NCBI GenBank assembly: GCA_031271905.1
Contig: JAISUT010000056.1
Span: 41,856 to 105,855, forward strand
Direction: 5' to 3'
DNA: 64,000 bases
Source of the DNA: Acidobacteriota bacterium
GTDB taxonomy: Bacteria; Acidobacteriota; UBA6911
Positions 54,221-62,736 of this stretch are shown piece after piece (the stretch's first letter is position 1; each line of letters starts with the position of its first letter). The position numbers and the translations under genes are program-made. The notes beneath the pieces were generated by a model that had not been told where the DNA came from, ran no database searches, and saw only the letters and a list, made by a program, of their open reading frames with translations.

Positions 54221-55390
54221 ATGCGACGTGTCAGGAAAATCCAACTCGGCGGCATAAGGAAAGCCATCGGGGGCGGCGCGCTGGCGCTGACGTTGGCGTT
54301 GGCCGCGGCGGCGGCCTACAGAACACATGAGGAATCGGACTCGGAGGTTTTCGCCAAAGCCTATCCGCAGGTCTCCGGCACGCGGCTGGACGGCTGCGAA
54401 GTCTGCCATTCCCGCGTGACGGCGCCGCCGGCGGGACAGCGGGGCGGGCAGGGCGTGGTGCACAACTCCTGCGACTCCTGCCACCAGGCCACCGACTACG
54501 GCAGGAAGAAGGCGGACGTCCTGACCCCGTTCGGCATCGACTACCTGAAGCATGGGCGCGACGCCGCCGCGCTCGAAGCCATCGCCCGGCTCGATTCGGA
54601 CGGCGACGGCGCGACGAACGCCGACGAACTCGCGGCGTTGACCAATCCGGGCGACGCGGCGAGCTCGCCTGAGAAACCGGCGGCGGCGCATGTCGTCCTC
54701 TCCTACGACGACCTGGCGAAGAAGCTCCAGGCGCGGACGCAGGCGATGTTCGTCAACGTCGCCAAATACAAGAACGGCGACAGCTATTCCGACGTGCGCG
54801 GATTCCGCCTGATCGAGGTGCTCGAAGCCGCCGGCGTCTCCAAAGATGCGCAAAGCGTCGATGCCATCAGCCTCGACGGATATGTCACGACGTTCTCCAT
54901 CGAGCAGTTGCGCAAGACCTTCCCGCAGGCCGCGCCGGTGTTCGGCTTGGACAAGGAGACGCTGGGGGAATGCGGCTGGGTCAGCTACGGCGCCAAAGGG
55001 CTGGAGGCGGGGAAGCCGCTGCCCCCTGCCGACATCCTGCTTTCGTTCGAGGAAGACGGCCGGCCCTATCCGGCGGCGTCCATCGACGCCGAGGGCCGCC
55101 TCGTGGGGAGCGGCCCCCTCCGCGTCGCCGCGCCGCAGATGACGTCCCCGGGCGTGCCGGATCTCTCCGCCAACGCGCCCGAAGCCTGTGTGCAGAAGGT
55201 GCCGGAAATCCACCGCTACCACAGGGAATATGAAAAGAACGCCGACTACTGCGCCAAGGCGGTGGTGGCGTTGCGCGTGAATCCGCTGCCGCCGGGGGTG
55301 GTGGACATCGACTGGCCGAAATACGCCAAGCAGGCGGTCGAAGGCAGGGGTGTGGTGGTGTTCGGCGCGATAACGGCGCGGGAGGAATAG
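54221..55390 (+). CDS. Periplasmic diheme c-type protein with EF-hand-like loop
   Basis: 389 residues. An N-terminal hydrophobic segment (about 17-33) acts as signal or anchor. Two CxxCH haem sites are present: CEVCH (59-63) and CDSCH (84-88). A calcium-loop-like DSDGDGATNADEL follows at about 127-139. The C-terminal half is a beta-rich domain with GSGPLRVAAPQ, close to the GEGP motif of so-called GEGP diheme proteins, with Ser replacing Glu. Its place beside a TonB receptor and metal ABC importer suggests redox handling of an imported metal or chelate; this is inference. Confidence 0.82.
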   Translation: MRRVRKIQLGGIRKAIGGGALALTLALAAAAAYRTHEESDSEVFAKAYPQVSGTRLDGCEVCHSRVTAPPAGQRGGQGVVHNSCDSCHQATDYGRKKADVLTPFGIDYLKHGRDAAALEAIARLDSDGDGATNADELAALTNPGDAASSPEKPAAAHVVLSYDDLAKKLQARTQAMFVNVAKYKNGDSYSDVRGFRLIEVLEAAGVSKDAQSVDAISLDGYVTTFSIEQLRKTFPQAAPVFGLDKETLGECGWVSYGAKGLEAGKPLPPADILLSFEEDGRPYPAASIDAEGRLVGSGPLRVAAPQMTSPGVPDLSANAPEACVQKVPEIHRYHREYEKNADYCAKAVVALRVNPLPPGVVDIDWPKYAKQAVEGRGVVVFGAITAREE

Positions 55391-55465
55391 GGAAGCGTCG
55401 AACAGGGGGGCGGGCATGCGGCCATGCCCGCCGGCCCCCCTGTCCGGCTTTTAGGGAGGTTCCCC

Positions 55466-57832
55466 TTAGAACGTGTACTTCATGTTCAGATACCAGCTCC
55501 TCCCAGCCTCGGGATAGCCTTCCTGATAGTAGTAGTAGCGGTCGAACAGGTTCTTCGCCCCGATCTGGAACTTGAGCCCGTACTTGATCGGGAAGACGCC
55601 GCCCAAGTCGACCGTGGCGTAGTTTGACGCCGGCACCTTGCCGTTGTAGCGGTCGAGGGTGAAGGCGCCAGCCTCGTAGCGCGCCGCCGCCAGAATCTGG
55701 ATGCCGCGCGGCAACTGGTACTCCGCCGTCCAGACCGTGCGATGCTTGGGCGTCCCGGTCGGGAACACCGTCTGCATGTCGTAGATCTTCCGCATCAGGT
55801 AGGTGTAGTTGCCCGTGAGCGAGAAGCGGCGAATGGGGGTGGTGCGGAACGATAGCTCCACCCCTTGGTTCAACTCCTTGCCGACGTTGACCAGCATGTT
55901 GCACTTGCCTTGGTAGTCGTTGCCGGGACACTGCGCGAGGGCCAGGTACTGATCCTCGGTCCAGTTCGGGTTGTAAGTCGGGTCGTCGAAGTTCGATGAT
56001 TCGATGGCGTCGTACATGTCGCTGCGGAACAGCTCGATCTGCGCGACCGTGCTGGTGCCGAACGTATGCGAGTAGCCGAGGCTGTAGTTCCTGGATCGCT
56101 CGGCGTTCAGAGACGGATTGGGGATCGACGACTTGTTCTTGTCCGAATAGCGGTCCTTCATCGTCGGGAAATGGCTCTTGAGCGCGAAAGTGAAGAACAA
56201 CGAGCCTGATTCCCCCACCGAATAGGAGACCGACGCCAACGGGTTCGCCGTCCACTTGTGCATCAGGCAGGCCGAGAAGGAGTCGTTCGGCTGGCCGTTG
56301 CAACTGAAGGGGGCGACTATGGGGTCGCCGTTGGCGTCGTCGATGATGTTCTGCGCCCAAGTGGAGTCCAGATGGTCCAGGCTCAGCCCGACCGTGGCGC
56401 GCAGCTTCGGGGAGATCGTGATGGCGTCCTGGATGCCGATGGAGGTCACATACTCCCTGTCCTTGATCTTGGGGTCGGCGGTGACGGCGCCGGTGTTTCT
56501 GGCGACGTTGAAGTCCTGCTTCCTATGCGTGTCGCCCTTTAAGAAAAACGACGCGCTCAGGTTGTTGCGTGGCACGAGCCGTGTGTTGAACTCCGCCGCG
56601 AAACCCTCGGAATGGTCGTCGTAGTCGGTATACATCTGCGGCACGGTCAGCTCCGGATCGCGGTACCGGTTCCACTCGTTCGGATAGAAGTCGAGGAAGG
56701 CGCGGAATTGGATCGAACTCGCCTCGCCCAGCGCCGTGTTGGTGTTCAGGTAGTAGCTGTCGCGGTTCCAATAGCCGTAGCGCAGATAGCGCACCGACTC
56801 GCTGCCCCAGCCGCTGTAGGGCGGGATGCTGTGGTCGGCGTTCTGCTTGGTCCAGGTGAAGACATACTGGTCGCCTTCGCGCGGCGTGTAGCCGAAGCGT
56901 CCGCTGTAACGGGTGTCGTGCCGGTCGGAGTTGAGCCGGTCGTAGGTCGTCTGGTCCCCGAGCAGGGGGGCCTTGCCCGAAAGCGGGAAATAGTCGGTCT
57001 GCTGCCAGTCCATGCCGAAGCGTCCGAAGAACTTGTCCCAGCGGGTGCCGACATGGATGCCCGCCTCCAGCGCGTCGCCGGAACCGGTGCCGATCGACAT
57101 GTCGCCTTCGAATTTCCTTTCCGGCTGGCGCGTGACCAGGTTCACGGCGCCGCCCAGCCCGTTCGGCCCGAGAAGCGGCGAGGAATAGCCCTTGGCGACG
57201 TCGATGTTGGCGATGTCGCTGGTCAGGAACTTGCTGAGGTCGGCATAGCCGTCGTAGGGGACGAGGATCGGCACGTTGTCGAGATAGACGCCGACCTGCT
57301 TGGTGTCAAAGCCGCGGATGATGATTCCGGTCTGCCCGCGGGAGGCCGAGCGGTCAAGAGCCACGCCGGGAAGCTGCTGTATCGCGTCGGCGACATTGGA
57401 CAGGTGCTGGTCGTTGATCTCGCCATATCCGACGCTGTCGGTGACAGGCGAGATCGGCGAGGCTTCGGCGGTGACGCTGATGACCGTCTCGCCGAGCCGG
57501 AAAGACTGGCTGCTGTCCACCGCGAGGATTTTCGCCACCGTCTCCTTGAGTCGGGCGGCTTCTGCCGCGAGATCCGAAGCCGCGGGTGCGACTGCGATGT
57601 CGGAGCTTGGGTGGAGCCGAATCCAGAACTCGACGCCGGTGCGGATACGCGACAGCGTTTCCTTCTCGGCGGCCTGTTCGTCGGGGGAGAGGTTTTGGAA
57701 CTGGTCCAAGGCGTCGCGCCAGACGGTGATCTGGCGGGTCTGCGCCGTCGCCGCAGGCGTCATCGCCGCGGCGATGACGAGCGACAAGCCCAGCGCGGCG
57801 AGGATACACTTCGTGCTACATAGGGAACGCAT
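55466..57832 (-). CDS. TonB-dependent outer-membrane receptor
   Basis: 788 residues. A signal peptide (to about ATAQ) is followed by an unusual 95-residue extension before the plug. The plug domain (about 120-240) has DAIQQLPGVALDRS, GIIIRGFDTKQVGVYLDNVPI and GPNGLGGAVNLVTR. The barrel ends AGRSWYLNMKYTF, with the terminal Phe needed for assembly. It imports a ligand using TonB energy. The ABC importer on the same strand upstream may be its partner, but Rhs and TA debris separates them. The ligand (siderophore, haem or corrinoid) cannot be told. Confidence 0.94.
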   Translation of the reverse strand: MRSLCSTKCILAALGLSLVIAAAMTPAATAQTRQITVWRDALDQFQNLSPDEQAAEKETLSRIRTGVEFWIRLHPSSDIAVAPAASDLAAEAARLKETVAKILAVDSSQSFRLGETVISVTAEASPISPVTDSVGYGEINDQHLSNVADAIQQLPGVALDRSASRGQTGIIIRGFDTKQVGVYLDNVPILVPYDGYADLSKFLTSDIANIDVAKGYSSPLLGPNGLGGAVNLVTRQPERKFEGDMSIGTGSGDALEAGIHVGTRWDKFFGRFGMDWQQTDYFPLSGKAPLLGDQTTYDRLNSDRHDTRYSGRFGYTPREGDQYVFTWTKQNADHSIPPYSGWGSESVRYLRYGYWNRDSYYLNTNTALGEASSIQFRAFLDFYPNEWNRYRDPELTVPQMYTDYDDHSEGFAAEFNTRLVPRNNLSASFFLKGDTHRKQDFNVARNTGAVTADPKIKDREYVTSIGIQDAITISPKLRATVGLSLDHLDSTWAQNIIDDANGDPIVAPFSCNGQPNDSFSACLMHKWTANPLASVSYSVGESGSLFFTFALKSHFPTMKDRYSDKNKSSIPNPSLNAERSRNYSLGYSHTFGTSTVAQIELFRSDMYDAIESSNFDDPTYNPNWTEDQYLALAQCPGNDYQGKCNMLVNVGKELNQGVELSFRTTPIRRFSLTGNYTYLMRKIYDMQTVFPTGTPKHRTVWTAEYQLPRGIQILAAARYEAGAFTLDRYNGKVPASNYATVDLGGVFPIKYGLKFQIGAKNLFDRYYYYQEGYPEAGRSWYLNMKYTF

Positions 57833-57959
57833 AGTTGTTTTTCCTTCATTAGGTTACTTTTGGGGTGGCAGTTTTCGCAAACCACCGCCCAGCATTGGTG
57901 AAAGCTGTTACGAAAAAAGGAGATAATGGTGGAAATATCGCAAATTGTCAACTGCGAAG

Positions 57960-58440
57960 GCTTGCGGGCTTGCGGGGGATCCTCGGAGCGTTAGAACGGA
58001 GCGTTAGAACCGATGTGCATAAAGGGACATTTCTATCGAGGCTTGACACCCTCCTAGACGGCACCGGCACCAGCGGCAACACCCGGCACGCGGTCGCCAT
58101 CGCACTGGGAAACTGGGTTGAGAAAAAGACCCTTGTCGTCGCGGGGAACTCCAACCAAGTCTGGACGTTCAACAACACCGACACCGCGACGACGATAACC
58201 GCGCCGGACGGGGGCCAGACGACGCACACGTTCGTTTGCAAGGACGACGCGAGCGACTTCGCGGCGACGGCGGCGGGGGCGCGCGTGCAGACGTAATACT
58301 TACGACGGGGTGAACAGGTTGAAGACGGCCTACGAGTCCGGGGGATGGAGCCGAACCTACGGCTACGACAGGTGGAGCAACCGCTGGGTGGAGTCCTCCG
58401 CTGGCATCGCCCACGCCGACAGCCGCGAGCCGACGGCGCA
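57960..58440 (+). pseudogene. Rhs/YD-repeat gene fragment (upstream part)
   Basis: One plus frame (to 58296) has NQVWTFNNTDTATTITAPDG, like an Rhs strand. After a stop and frame change, NRLKTAYESGGWSRTYGYD then RWSNRWVESSAGI (58315-58415) is a plain YD-repeat signature. No start, ribosome site or complete repeat array exists. It breaks off at about 58440, where a PIN-like fragment begins. The matching downstream Rhs piece is at 59045. Confidence 0.6.
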
Positions 58441-58461
58441 ATCCCAGCATGGATGCGCCAT

Positions 58462-58510
58462 CATCTTCGCTTTTTTCAACGGCGAGCCGGGCGGCTTCGA
58501 ATGTCCGGGC
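58462..58510 (+). pseudogene. Short duplicate fragment of a PIN toxin gene
   Basis: CGCTTTTTTCAACGGCGAGC and the following bases (58468-58499) repeat 58879-58910 of the toxin gene below with two mismatches. It would encode AFFNGEPGG, the N-terminal piece of a PIN domain. It is a relic of a duplicated or earlier TA unit. Confidence 0.55.
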
Positions 58511-58553
58511 GTTTGGCGCGGCGGCAACTTCCGGTTGCCCCGGCAACAAGGAT

Positions 58554-58580
58554 GTTATACATTTCATCAAAATGTATAAC
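58554..58580 (+). promoter_or_regulatory. Perfect inverted repeat before the VapB-like gene, probable operator
   Basis: GTTATACATTT and AAATGTATAAC are exact 11-base inverted arms around CATCA, ending 13 bases before the ATG. TATACA/TATAAC-like elements inside could serve as the -10. Auto-repression by a VapB(C) complex at such a palindrome is the usual arrangement. Confidence 0.65.
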
Positions 58581-58593
58581 GGGAGGGCGGCAG

Positions 58594-58851
58594 ATGACAA
58601 CGGCGACGATTTCGGCGAAAGGATGGGTGGTGATTCCCGCCAAGGAGCGCAAGGAATTGGGACTCGCGCCGGGTTCCAAGGTGGTCATCCGACGGGACGG
58701 CGACGGGGTGCGCATCTCCCCCTTGCCCGACGCCCCTGTGGCGGCGATGTGCGGGATGCTCAAAAGCAAGGAACGTTTGACCGTCTGTCTGGTCGAAGAA
58801 CACCGGAAGGAGGTCGAGCGCGATGAAAAACGCTCCCGCCCCCGCATGTGA
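58594..58851 (+). CDS. AbrB/VapB-type antitoxin
   Basis: 85 residues. The swapped-hairpin AbrB/MazE DNA-binding domain is at the front (TISAKGWVVIPAKERKELGL, GSKVVIRRDGDGVRI). The tail (MLKSKERLTVCLVEEHRKEVERD) is of the kind that wraps a PIN toxin. A GGGAGGGCGG site precedes the ATG. It overlaps the toxin start by 29 bases. Confidence 0.88.
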   Translation: MTTATISAKGWVVIPAKERKELGLAPGSKVVIRRDGDGVRISPLPDAPVAAMCGMLKSKERLTVCLVEEHRKEVERDEKRSRPRM

Positions 58852-59056
58852 ATATGTCTTGGATTCTTTTGCCCTCCTCGCTTTTTTCAACGACGAGCCG
58901 GGCGGCTCCGCTGTCCGGGAAATCTTTGAACACGCGCAGTCGCATCCGTCGCGCCTCTACCTGTCGGCGGTCAACCTGAGCGAATGCCTCTACATCGTAG
59001 AGCGGCGGCTGGGGCCGCCGCAGACAGAGGCGGCGTGCGACAGCCTAACGACTGGT
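58823..59056 (+). pseudogene. Truncated VapC-like PIN-domain toxin
   Basis: The start is normal: YVLDSFALLAFFNDEPGG holds the first catalytic Asp, and NLSECLYIVERRLG the conserved Glu. After about residue 76 (CDSLTTGA) the PIN pattern stops and the frame enters Rhs-derived and antisense ABC sequence up to 59182. The C-terminal half with the other catalytic acidic residues is missing, so it is probably inactive, although its antitoxin is intact. Confidence 0.7.
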
Positions 59057-59135
59057 GCCGACGCCGCAGGAGTGCTACGACTACCTGCCCTTCGGGCGGA
59101 TGCTCAACTCGTCGGACAACGGGCGGGGCGCAAAC
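59045..59135 (+). pseudogene. Rhs gene fragment (downstream part)
   Basis: The plus frame at 59055 reads ECYDYLPFGRMLNSSDNGR, a well-known late Rhs core motif (DYxPFG). It lies directly after the broken toxin and reaches into the 3' end of the ABC ATPase gene on the other strand. With the fragment at 58.0-58.4 kb it frames the TA module, so the module seems to have landed in an Rhs gene that was later eroded. Confidence 0.6.
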
Positions 59136-59901
59136 CGACCATGTATTGCCCGTCCCGCTCGAGGATCACGACGTCCCCGTAGATGTCCGACAGCGCTTTT
59201 TCCAGCCCTTGGACGGAGCTGTCCCGCATCTGGACGTCGGCGACCAGCGTCCCCTCTTTCAGCAGGAGCAGCCTGTCGCAGTAGGTCAGGGCGAAGTTGG
59301 GGTTGTGCAGGGTCACCAGCCCCGCCTTCCCCTCGGCGTGTATGAGGTCGCGGATGTTTTTCAACACCAGGTGCTTGTTCAAAAAATCGAGCGCGCTGTC
59401 CGGTTCGTCCATCAGCATGACGGGGGCGTCCTGCGCCAGCGTGCGCGCCAAGATCACCATCTGCTGCTGCCCGCCGCTCAGCCTGCCGAAGTCGCGGTGG
59501 GCCGCCCCGCCGAGCCCCATTTTCGCCAGCGCGTCCCGGCACGCCTGCCGTTGCGCCTTCGAGGGGTTTTCCAGCAGCCCCAGGTGCGGGTTGAGCCCCA
59601 TCAGCACCACGTCCAGCACCGACAGGCCGTCCATCGCGCTATGGCGCTGCGGGATGTAGGCGAGGCGCCGGGCCCGCTTGTGTTCGTGAAACGAGGTGCA
59701 ATCGACCCCTTCCACGACGCAGCGCCCGCCCTGGGCCGGGAGCAGGCCGCAGATCGTCTTCAGCAACGTCGTCTTGCCCGAACCGTTCAGGCCGAGCAGG
59801 GCGCAATACTCCCCCTCCCGGATGGAGAAACTGACGTCCCCGACGACGCGCGCCTTGCCGTAGCCCGCCGAAAGCCCGTCCAGCCGCAGCAGCTCCCTCA
59901 T
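59104..59901 (-). CDS. Iron/cobalamin-type ABC transporter, ATP-binding protein
   Basis: 265 residues, FecE/BtuD type. Walker A is GLNGSGKTT, the signature LSGGQQQ, Walker B VMLMDEPDSALD, and the switch His is in LVTLHNPN. It powers the permease upstream, with which it overlaps by four bases. The last residues (LRPARCPTS) are read from the strand opposite the Rhs fragment, so the original C-terminus may have been replaced when that DNA arrived. Confidence 0.94.
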   Translation of the reverse strand: MRELLRLDGLSAGYGKARVVGDVSFSIREGEYCALLGLNGSGKTTLLKTICGLLPAQGGRCVVEGVDCTSFHEHKRARRLAYIPQRHSAMDGLSVLDVVLMGLNPHLGLLENPSKAQRQACRDALAKMGLGGAAHRDFGRLSGGQQQMVILARTLAQDAPVMLMDEPDSALDFLNKHLVLKNIRDLIHAEGKAGLVTLHNPNFALTYCDRLLLLKEGTLVADVQMRDSSVQGLEKALSDIYGDVVILERDGQYMVGLRPARCPTS

Positions 59902-60932
59902 GCGTCCCCCCCCTGCCGCCTCATGATGAAATAGAGCAGGAACGGCACGCCGACAAGGGTGGTCAGGATGCTGATAGGCACTTCGGCGCTGTAGATGGTG
60001 CGGGCGAAGACGTCTGCCACCAGCAGGATCACCCCGCCGACGAGGCTCGCGAAGACGCAGACGGGGAAGCTGTTCCTCTTCAGCAGCAGCCTGGCGATGT
60101 GCGGGGCGATGAGGCCGACGAAGGCTATCAGCCCCGTCACGCAGACGGTGGAGGTCACCATGAGGGTGGAGAAGGCCAAAACCCCTATGCGCACCCCGCG
60201 CACCCTCACCCCCAGCATGCGGCTTTCGTCCTCTTGGAGCCCCAGCAGGGTGACCTGCCGGCGCAGCAGGACCACCCCCGCCAGCCCGACGGCGAACAGC
60301 GGGAAGACGACCGCCAGCTTCGAGGCCGTCATGTTGCTGAAACTCCCCATCGACCAATACTCGATGGCCGCCAGCTCCTTCTCGGGGTCGGCGAAGAACT
60401 TCAACATCATGATGAACGATTCGGAGACCGCCTTCATGACGACGCCCGCCAGGATATAGGTCGCCATGCTGTTGCGGTCGGTCATGCGCACCAGGGCGAT
60501 GACCATGAAAGTCACCAGCAGCCCGCCGACGAAGGCTGAAGACGCCAGCAACATGGTGCTGCCGCCGAAGACCACCACCGCCACCGCCGCGCCCAGGTTG
60601 GCGCCGCTTGAGACGCCGATGATGTCGGGGGCCGCCAGCGGATTCTTGAATATGATCTGGTAGACGCTTCCGGCGAGCCCGAGCCCGACGCCGGTGAGAA
60701 ACGACATGACGGCCCGCGGCACCCGCAGGTTCAGGAACACGTCTCGCTTGAGCTGGCCGACCTCCCCGCCGAACAGGATCGCCCCGATCTCCTCCACCGT
60801 CAGCGGATACTTGCCGATGCAGAAGGAAAACAGGAACGCCAGCGCCGCCAGCGCGCCGACGGCGGCGAAGCACCAGGCGAAGCGCCTCCGGACGGCCCGG
60901 ACGGCGTCGGGTTCCGACGGCGCGACGGGCAT
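59898..60932 (-). CDS. Iron/cobalamin-type ABC transporter, permease
   Basis: 344 residues of the FecCD family with about nine to ten hydrophobic segments. Family motifs include LRVPRAVMSFLTGVGLGLAG, NPLAAPDIIGVSSGANLGA and FVGLIAPHIARLL. It forms the inner-membrane channel. The start at 60932 (MPVAPSE) follows the binding-protein stop by two bases, so it is translationally linked. Confidence 0.95.
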   Translation of the reverse strand: MPVAPSEPDAVRAVRRRFAWCFAAVGALAALAFLFSFCIGKYPLTVEEIGAILFGGEVGQLKRDVFLNLRVPRAVMSFLTGVGLGLAGSVYQIIFKNPLAAPDIIGVSSGANLGAAVAVVVFGGSTMLLASSAFVGGLLVTFMVIALVRMTDRNSMATYILAGVVMKAVSESFIMMLKFFADPEKELAAIEYWSMGSFSNMTASKLAVVFPLFAVGLAGVVLLRRQVTLLGLQEDESRMLGVRVRGVRIGVLAFSTLMVTSTVCVTGLIAFVGLIAPHIARLLLKRNSFPVCVFASLVGGVILLVADVFARTIYSAEVPISILTTLVGVPFLLYFIMRRQGGDA

Positions 60933-60934
60933 GG

Positions 60935-61957
60935 CTACCGCTCCGCCAAGGAAGACGTGTCGATGTTTTCGATGCCGTAGAACTCGCGGTAGAACGACGA
61001 GACGTCCCGGCGCAAGTCGTCCGTGGAGTAGACGTCGCCGTGCAGCACGGACAGGAGCCAGCGCACACCGAGGATGCAGGACGGCGTGGGGGCGTCCCAC
61101 CCGTCGAAGTCCTGCGGCATCTGGTAGACCCGGCCGTTTCTCACCGCCGCCACCTGCCCGAGCGACGTGTCCGTCAGGATGTCCTTCTTGGAGTAGCTGG
61201 CGTAGGAGGAGATCACGATGACCTCCGGGTCCATCGACAGCACCTGCTCGTAGGACACCGTCTTCCAGAAATCGCCGTCGATGCCGCCCGCCACGTTTTT
61301 CCCGCCCGCCCAGAGCATCTGGTCCGACTGGTACATGGCCTTCGGCGCGGTCAGGAGCCAGGAGCTGTCCCCCGCCATGTAGACGGCGGGAGGGGGGCCG
61401 GCCCGGGCGACCAGCTTTTCGATCGCGGCCAGTTCCGCGTCATACCAGCCGTTCAGCTTCTTCGCCCGTTCATCGGCCCCGCACGCCTTGCCGAGCAGGG
61501 CGATCATCTCCTTGAGCGCCGCCTGGCTTTCGGGGTTGACCAGCAGCACGGGGACGCCCAGCTCCTCAAGGCGCGCCGCGCTGTCTTTCAGCCTGAGCGG
61601 TATGACCACCAGGTCGGGCTCCAGCGCCAGGCAGCCTTCCAGGTCGAGCTCGCGGGAGGTGCCGACGGCTGGAAGGCGCAGGAGCCCCGGGGCGGCCAGC
61701 TTGAAGGTCGGCCGGGTGGGGGCGGAGGACTCGATCCCGACTATCCGGTCTTTCAAGCCCAAGGCGAGCAGGGCGGACGACGAGACGTAATAGCCGCTCA
61801 CGATCCTTTTCACCTCGCCCGGAACCGTCACTTGGCGACCGCCCTGGTCGGTCACGACGACGGCGGCGGCCGGCTGCGGCGCGGTCTTGGAGGAGACGCA
61901 GGCAGAGAGGCTTCCGAGCAGGAGCAACGCCGCCAGGAGAATCGAATTTCTTTTCAT
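60935..61957 (-). CDS. Periplasmic substrate-binding lipoprotein of the ABC importer
   Basis: 340 residues. The signal sequence has a lipobox, LGSLSAC, so it is a lipoprotein. The FecB/BtuF fold is seen in VPGEVKRIVSGYYVSSSALLALGLKDRIVG, DLEGCLALEPDLVV and DPEVIVISSYASY. It delivers a metal chelate, haem or corrinoid to the permease. First gene of the importer operon. Confidence 0.93.
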   Translation of the reverse strand: MKRNSILLAALLLLGSLSACVSSKTAPQPAAAVVVTDQGGRQVTVPGEVKRIVSGYYVSSSALLALGLKDRIVGIESSAPTRPTFKLAAPGLLRLPAVGTSRELDLEGCLALEPDLVVIPLRLKDSAARLEELGVPVLLVNPESQAALKEMIALLGKACGADERAKKLNGWYDAELAAIEKLVARAGPPPAVYMAGDSSWLLTAPKAMYQSDQMLWAGGKNVAGGIDGDFWKTVSYEQVLSMDPEVIVISSYASYSKKDILTDTSLGQVAAVRNGRVYQMPQDFDGWDAPTPSCILGVRWLLSVLHGDVYSTDDLRRDVSSFYREFYGIENIDTSSLAER

Positions 61958-62466
61958 AGGGGATGCTTCTTCCTGTAGAGGGCGTCATCGATGACATCGA
62001 CGCCTCCGGTTTCAATTATCCTTTTACAAATCCGCTTACAAATCCGCCCATGCCGCAAAATGCTATCAATATATGGCATTTTATAGCGCTTGTCAGCGCT
62101 TTTTGCATATGCGCCCCACGGGTATACGCCCCACGAACAATTCCTGACATCGCCGCCGCCTTCGTCTGCCGGCGCCTCGCGTTGATCGACAGGAACCTCA
62201 AGCTGCTGGAAAAAGCATGAAAGAATGGGAGCCGTTTTGTCCTGCCACGTTTTAGTGGTAAAACCCTTGGACGACGTCATGCGGTTTTGCAACATCACAC
62301 AACCGCCTGCCGTCATACGAGGCTATTCTGATAACTCGCTCCTGCGAAACGAAATGCATGGCCGATGCGCTCGTGTCGCATCAGTTTGCTTGAAATTTAC
62401 TGAAAATCAGCCATACTGAAAATCGGTGTTGCAGATCGGTTCGGACAACAGCCGGAAGGAGCATTT
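61958..62466. other. Intergenic region of 509 bases before the second TA module
   Basis: It carries the leader of the ABC operon (minus) and of the AbrB/PIN pair (plus). Seen: a 7-bp hairpin GGCGTCG/TGACGCC at 61980-62003; a direct repeat ACAAATCCGC (62023 and 62033 region); AGCGCT-TGTC-AGCGCT plus TTTTT at 62085-62104, terminator-like; and TACTGAAAATC twice (62398-62408 and 62414-62424), a candidate operator for the TA genes. The short ORF 62225-62419 has no support. Confidence 0.5.
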
Positions 62467-62736
62467 ATGAACGGGGCATATCAGGTACAGGTGGTGCAAC
62501 GAGGCATCATCACATTGCCAAAGCAGTTGCGGGAACAGGCGAACGTTGCGGAAGGCGACACCTTGACGCTGTTTCATCTGGGCGAAGGTGTAATGGTGCT
62601 GAGTTCGCGGCGGGCGCAGGCAGATGCCATCGCCGACAAATTGTCGGTGGAATGGACGGAGGCGGGAGAAACGCTGGAATCGATGTTGTCGGCTTTGAAG
62701 GAAATCCGCACAGAGTATGACGCAAAAAAACATTAG
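62467..62736 (+). CDS. AbrB/VapB-type antitoxin
   Basis: 89 residues. The AbrB-like front (VQVVQRGIITLPKQLREQANV, GDTLTLFHLGEGVMVLS) binds DNA, and the helical tail would neutralise the toxin. GGAAGGAGC precedes the ATG. It overlaps the PIN gene by 20 bases. The sequence differs clearly from the antitoxin at 58.6 kb, so the modules are not recent copies. Confidence 0.88.
   Translation: MNGAYQVQVVQRGIITLPKQLREQANVAEGDTLTLFHLGEGVMVLSSRRAQADAIADKLSVEWTEAGETLESMLSALKEIRTEYDAKKH

Noticed and set aside
57833-57935. Possible cobalamin riboswitch before the TonB receptor
   Set aside because: Only a small GGTGG/CCACC hairpin is seen; no B12-box or multi-stem layout.
62225-62419. 64-codon ORF between the ABC operon and the TA module
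   Set aside because: No ribosome site, no recognisable pattern, overlaps the repeat elements upstream of the antitoxin.
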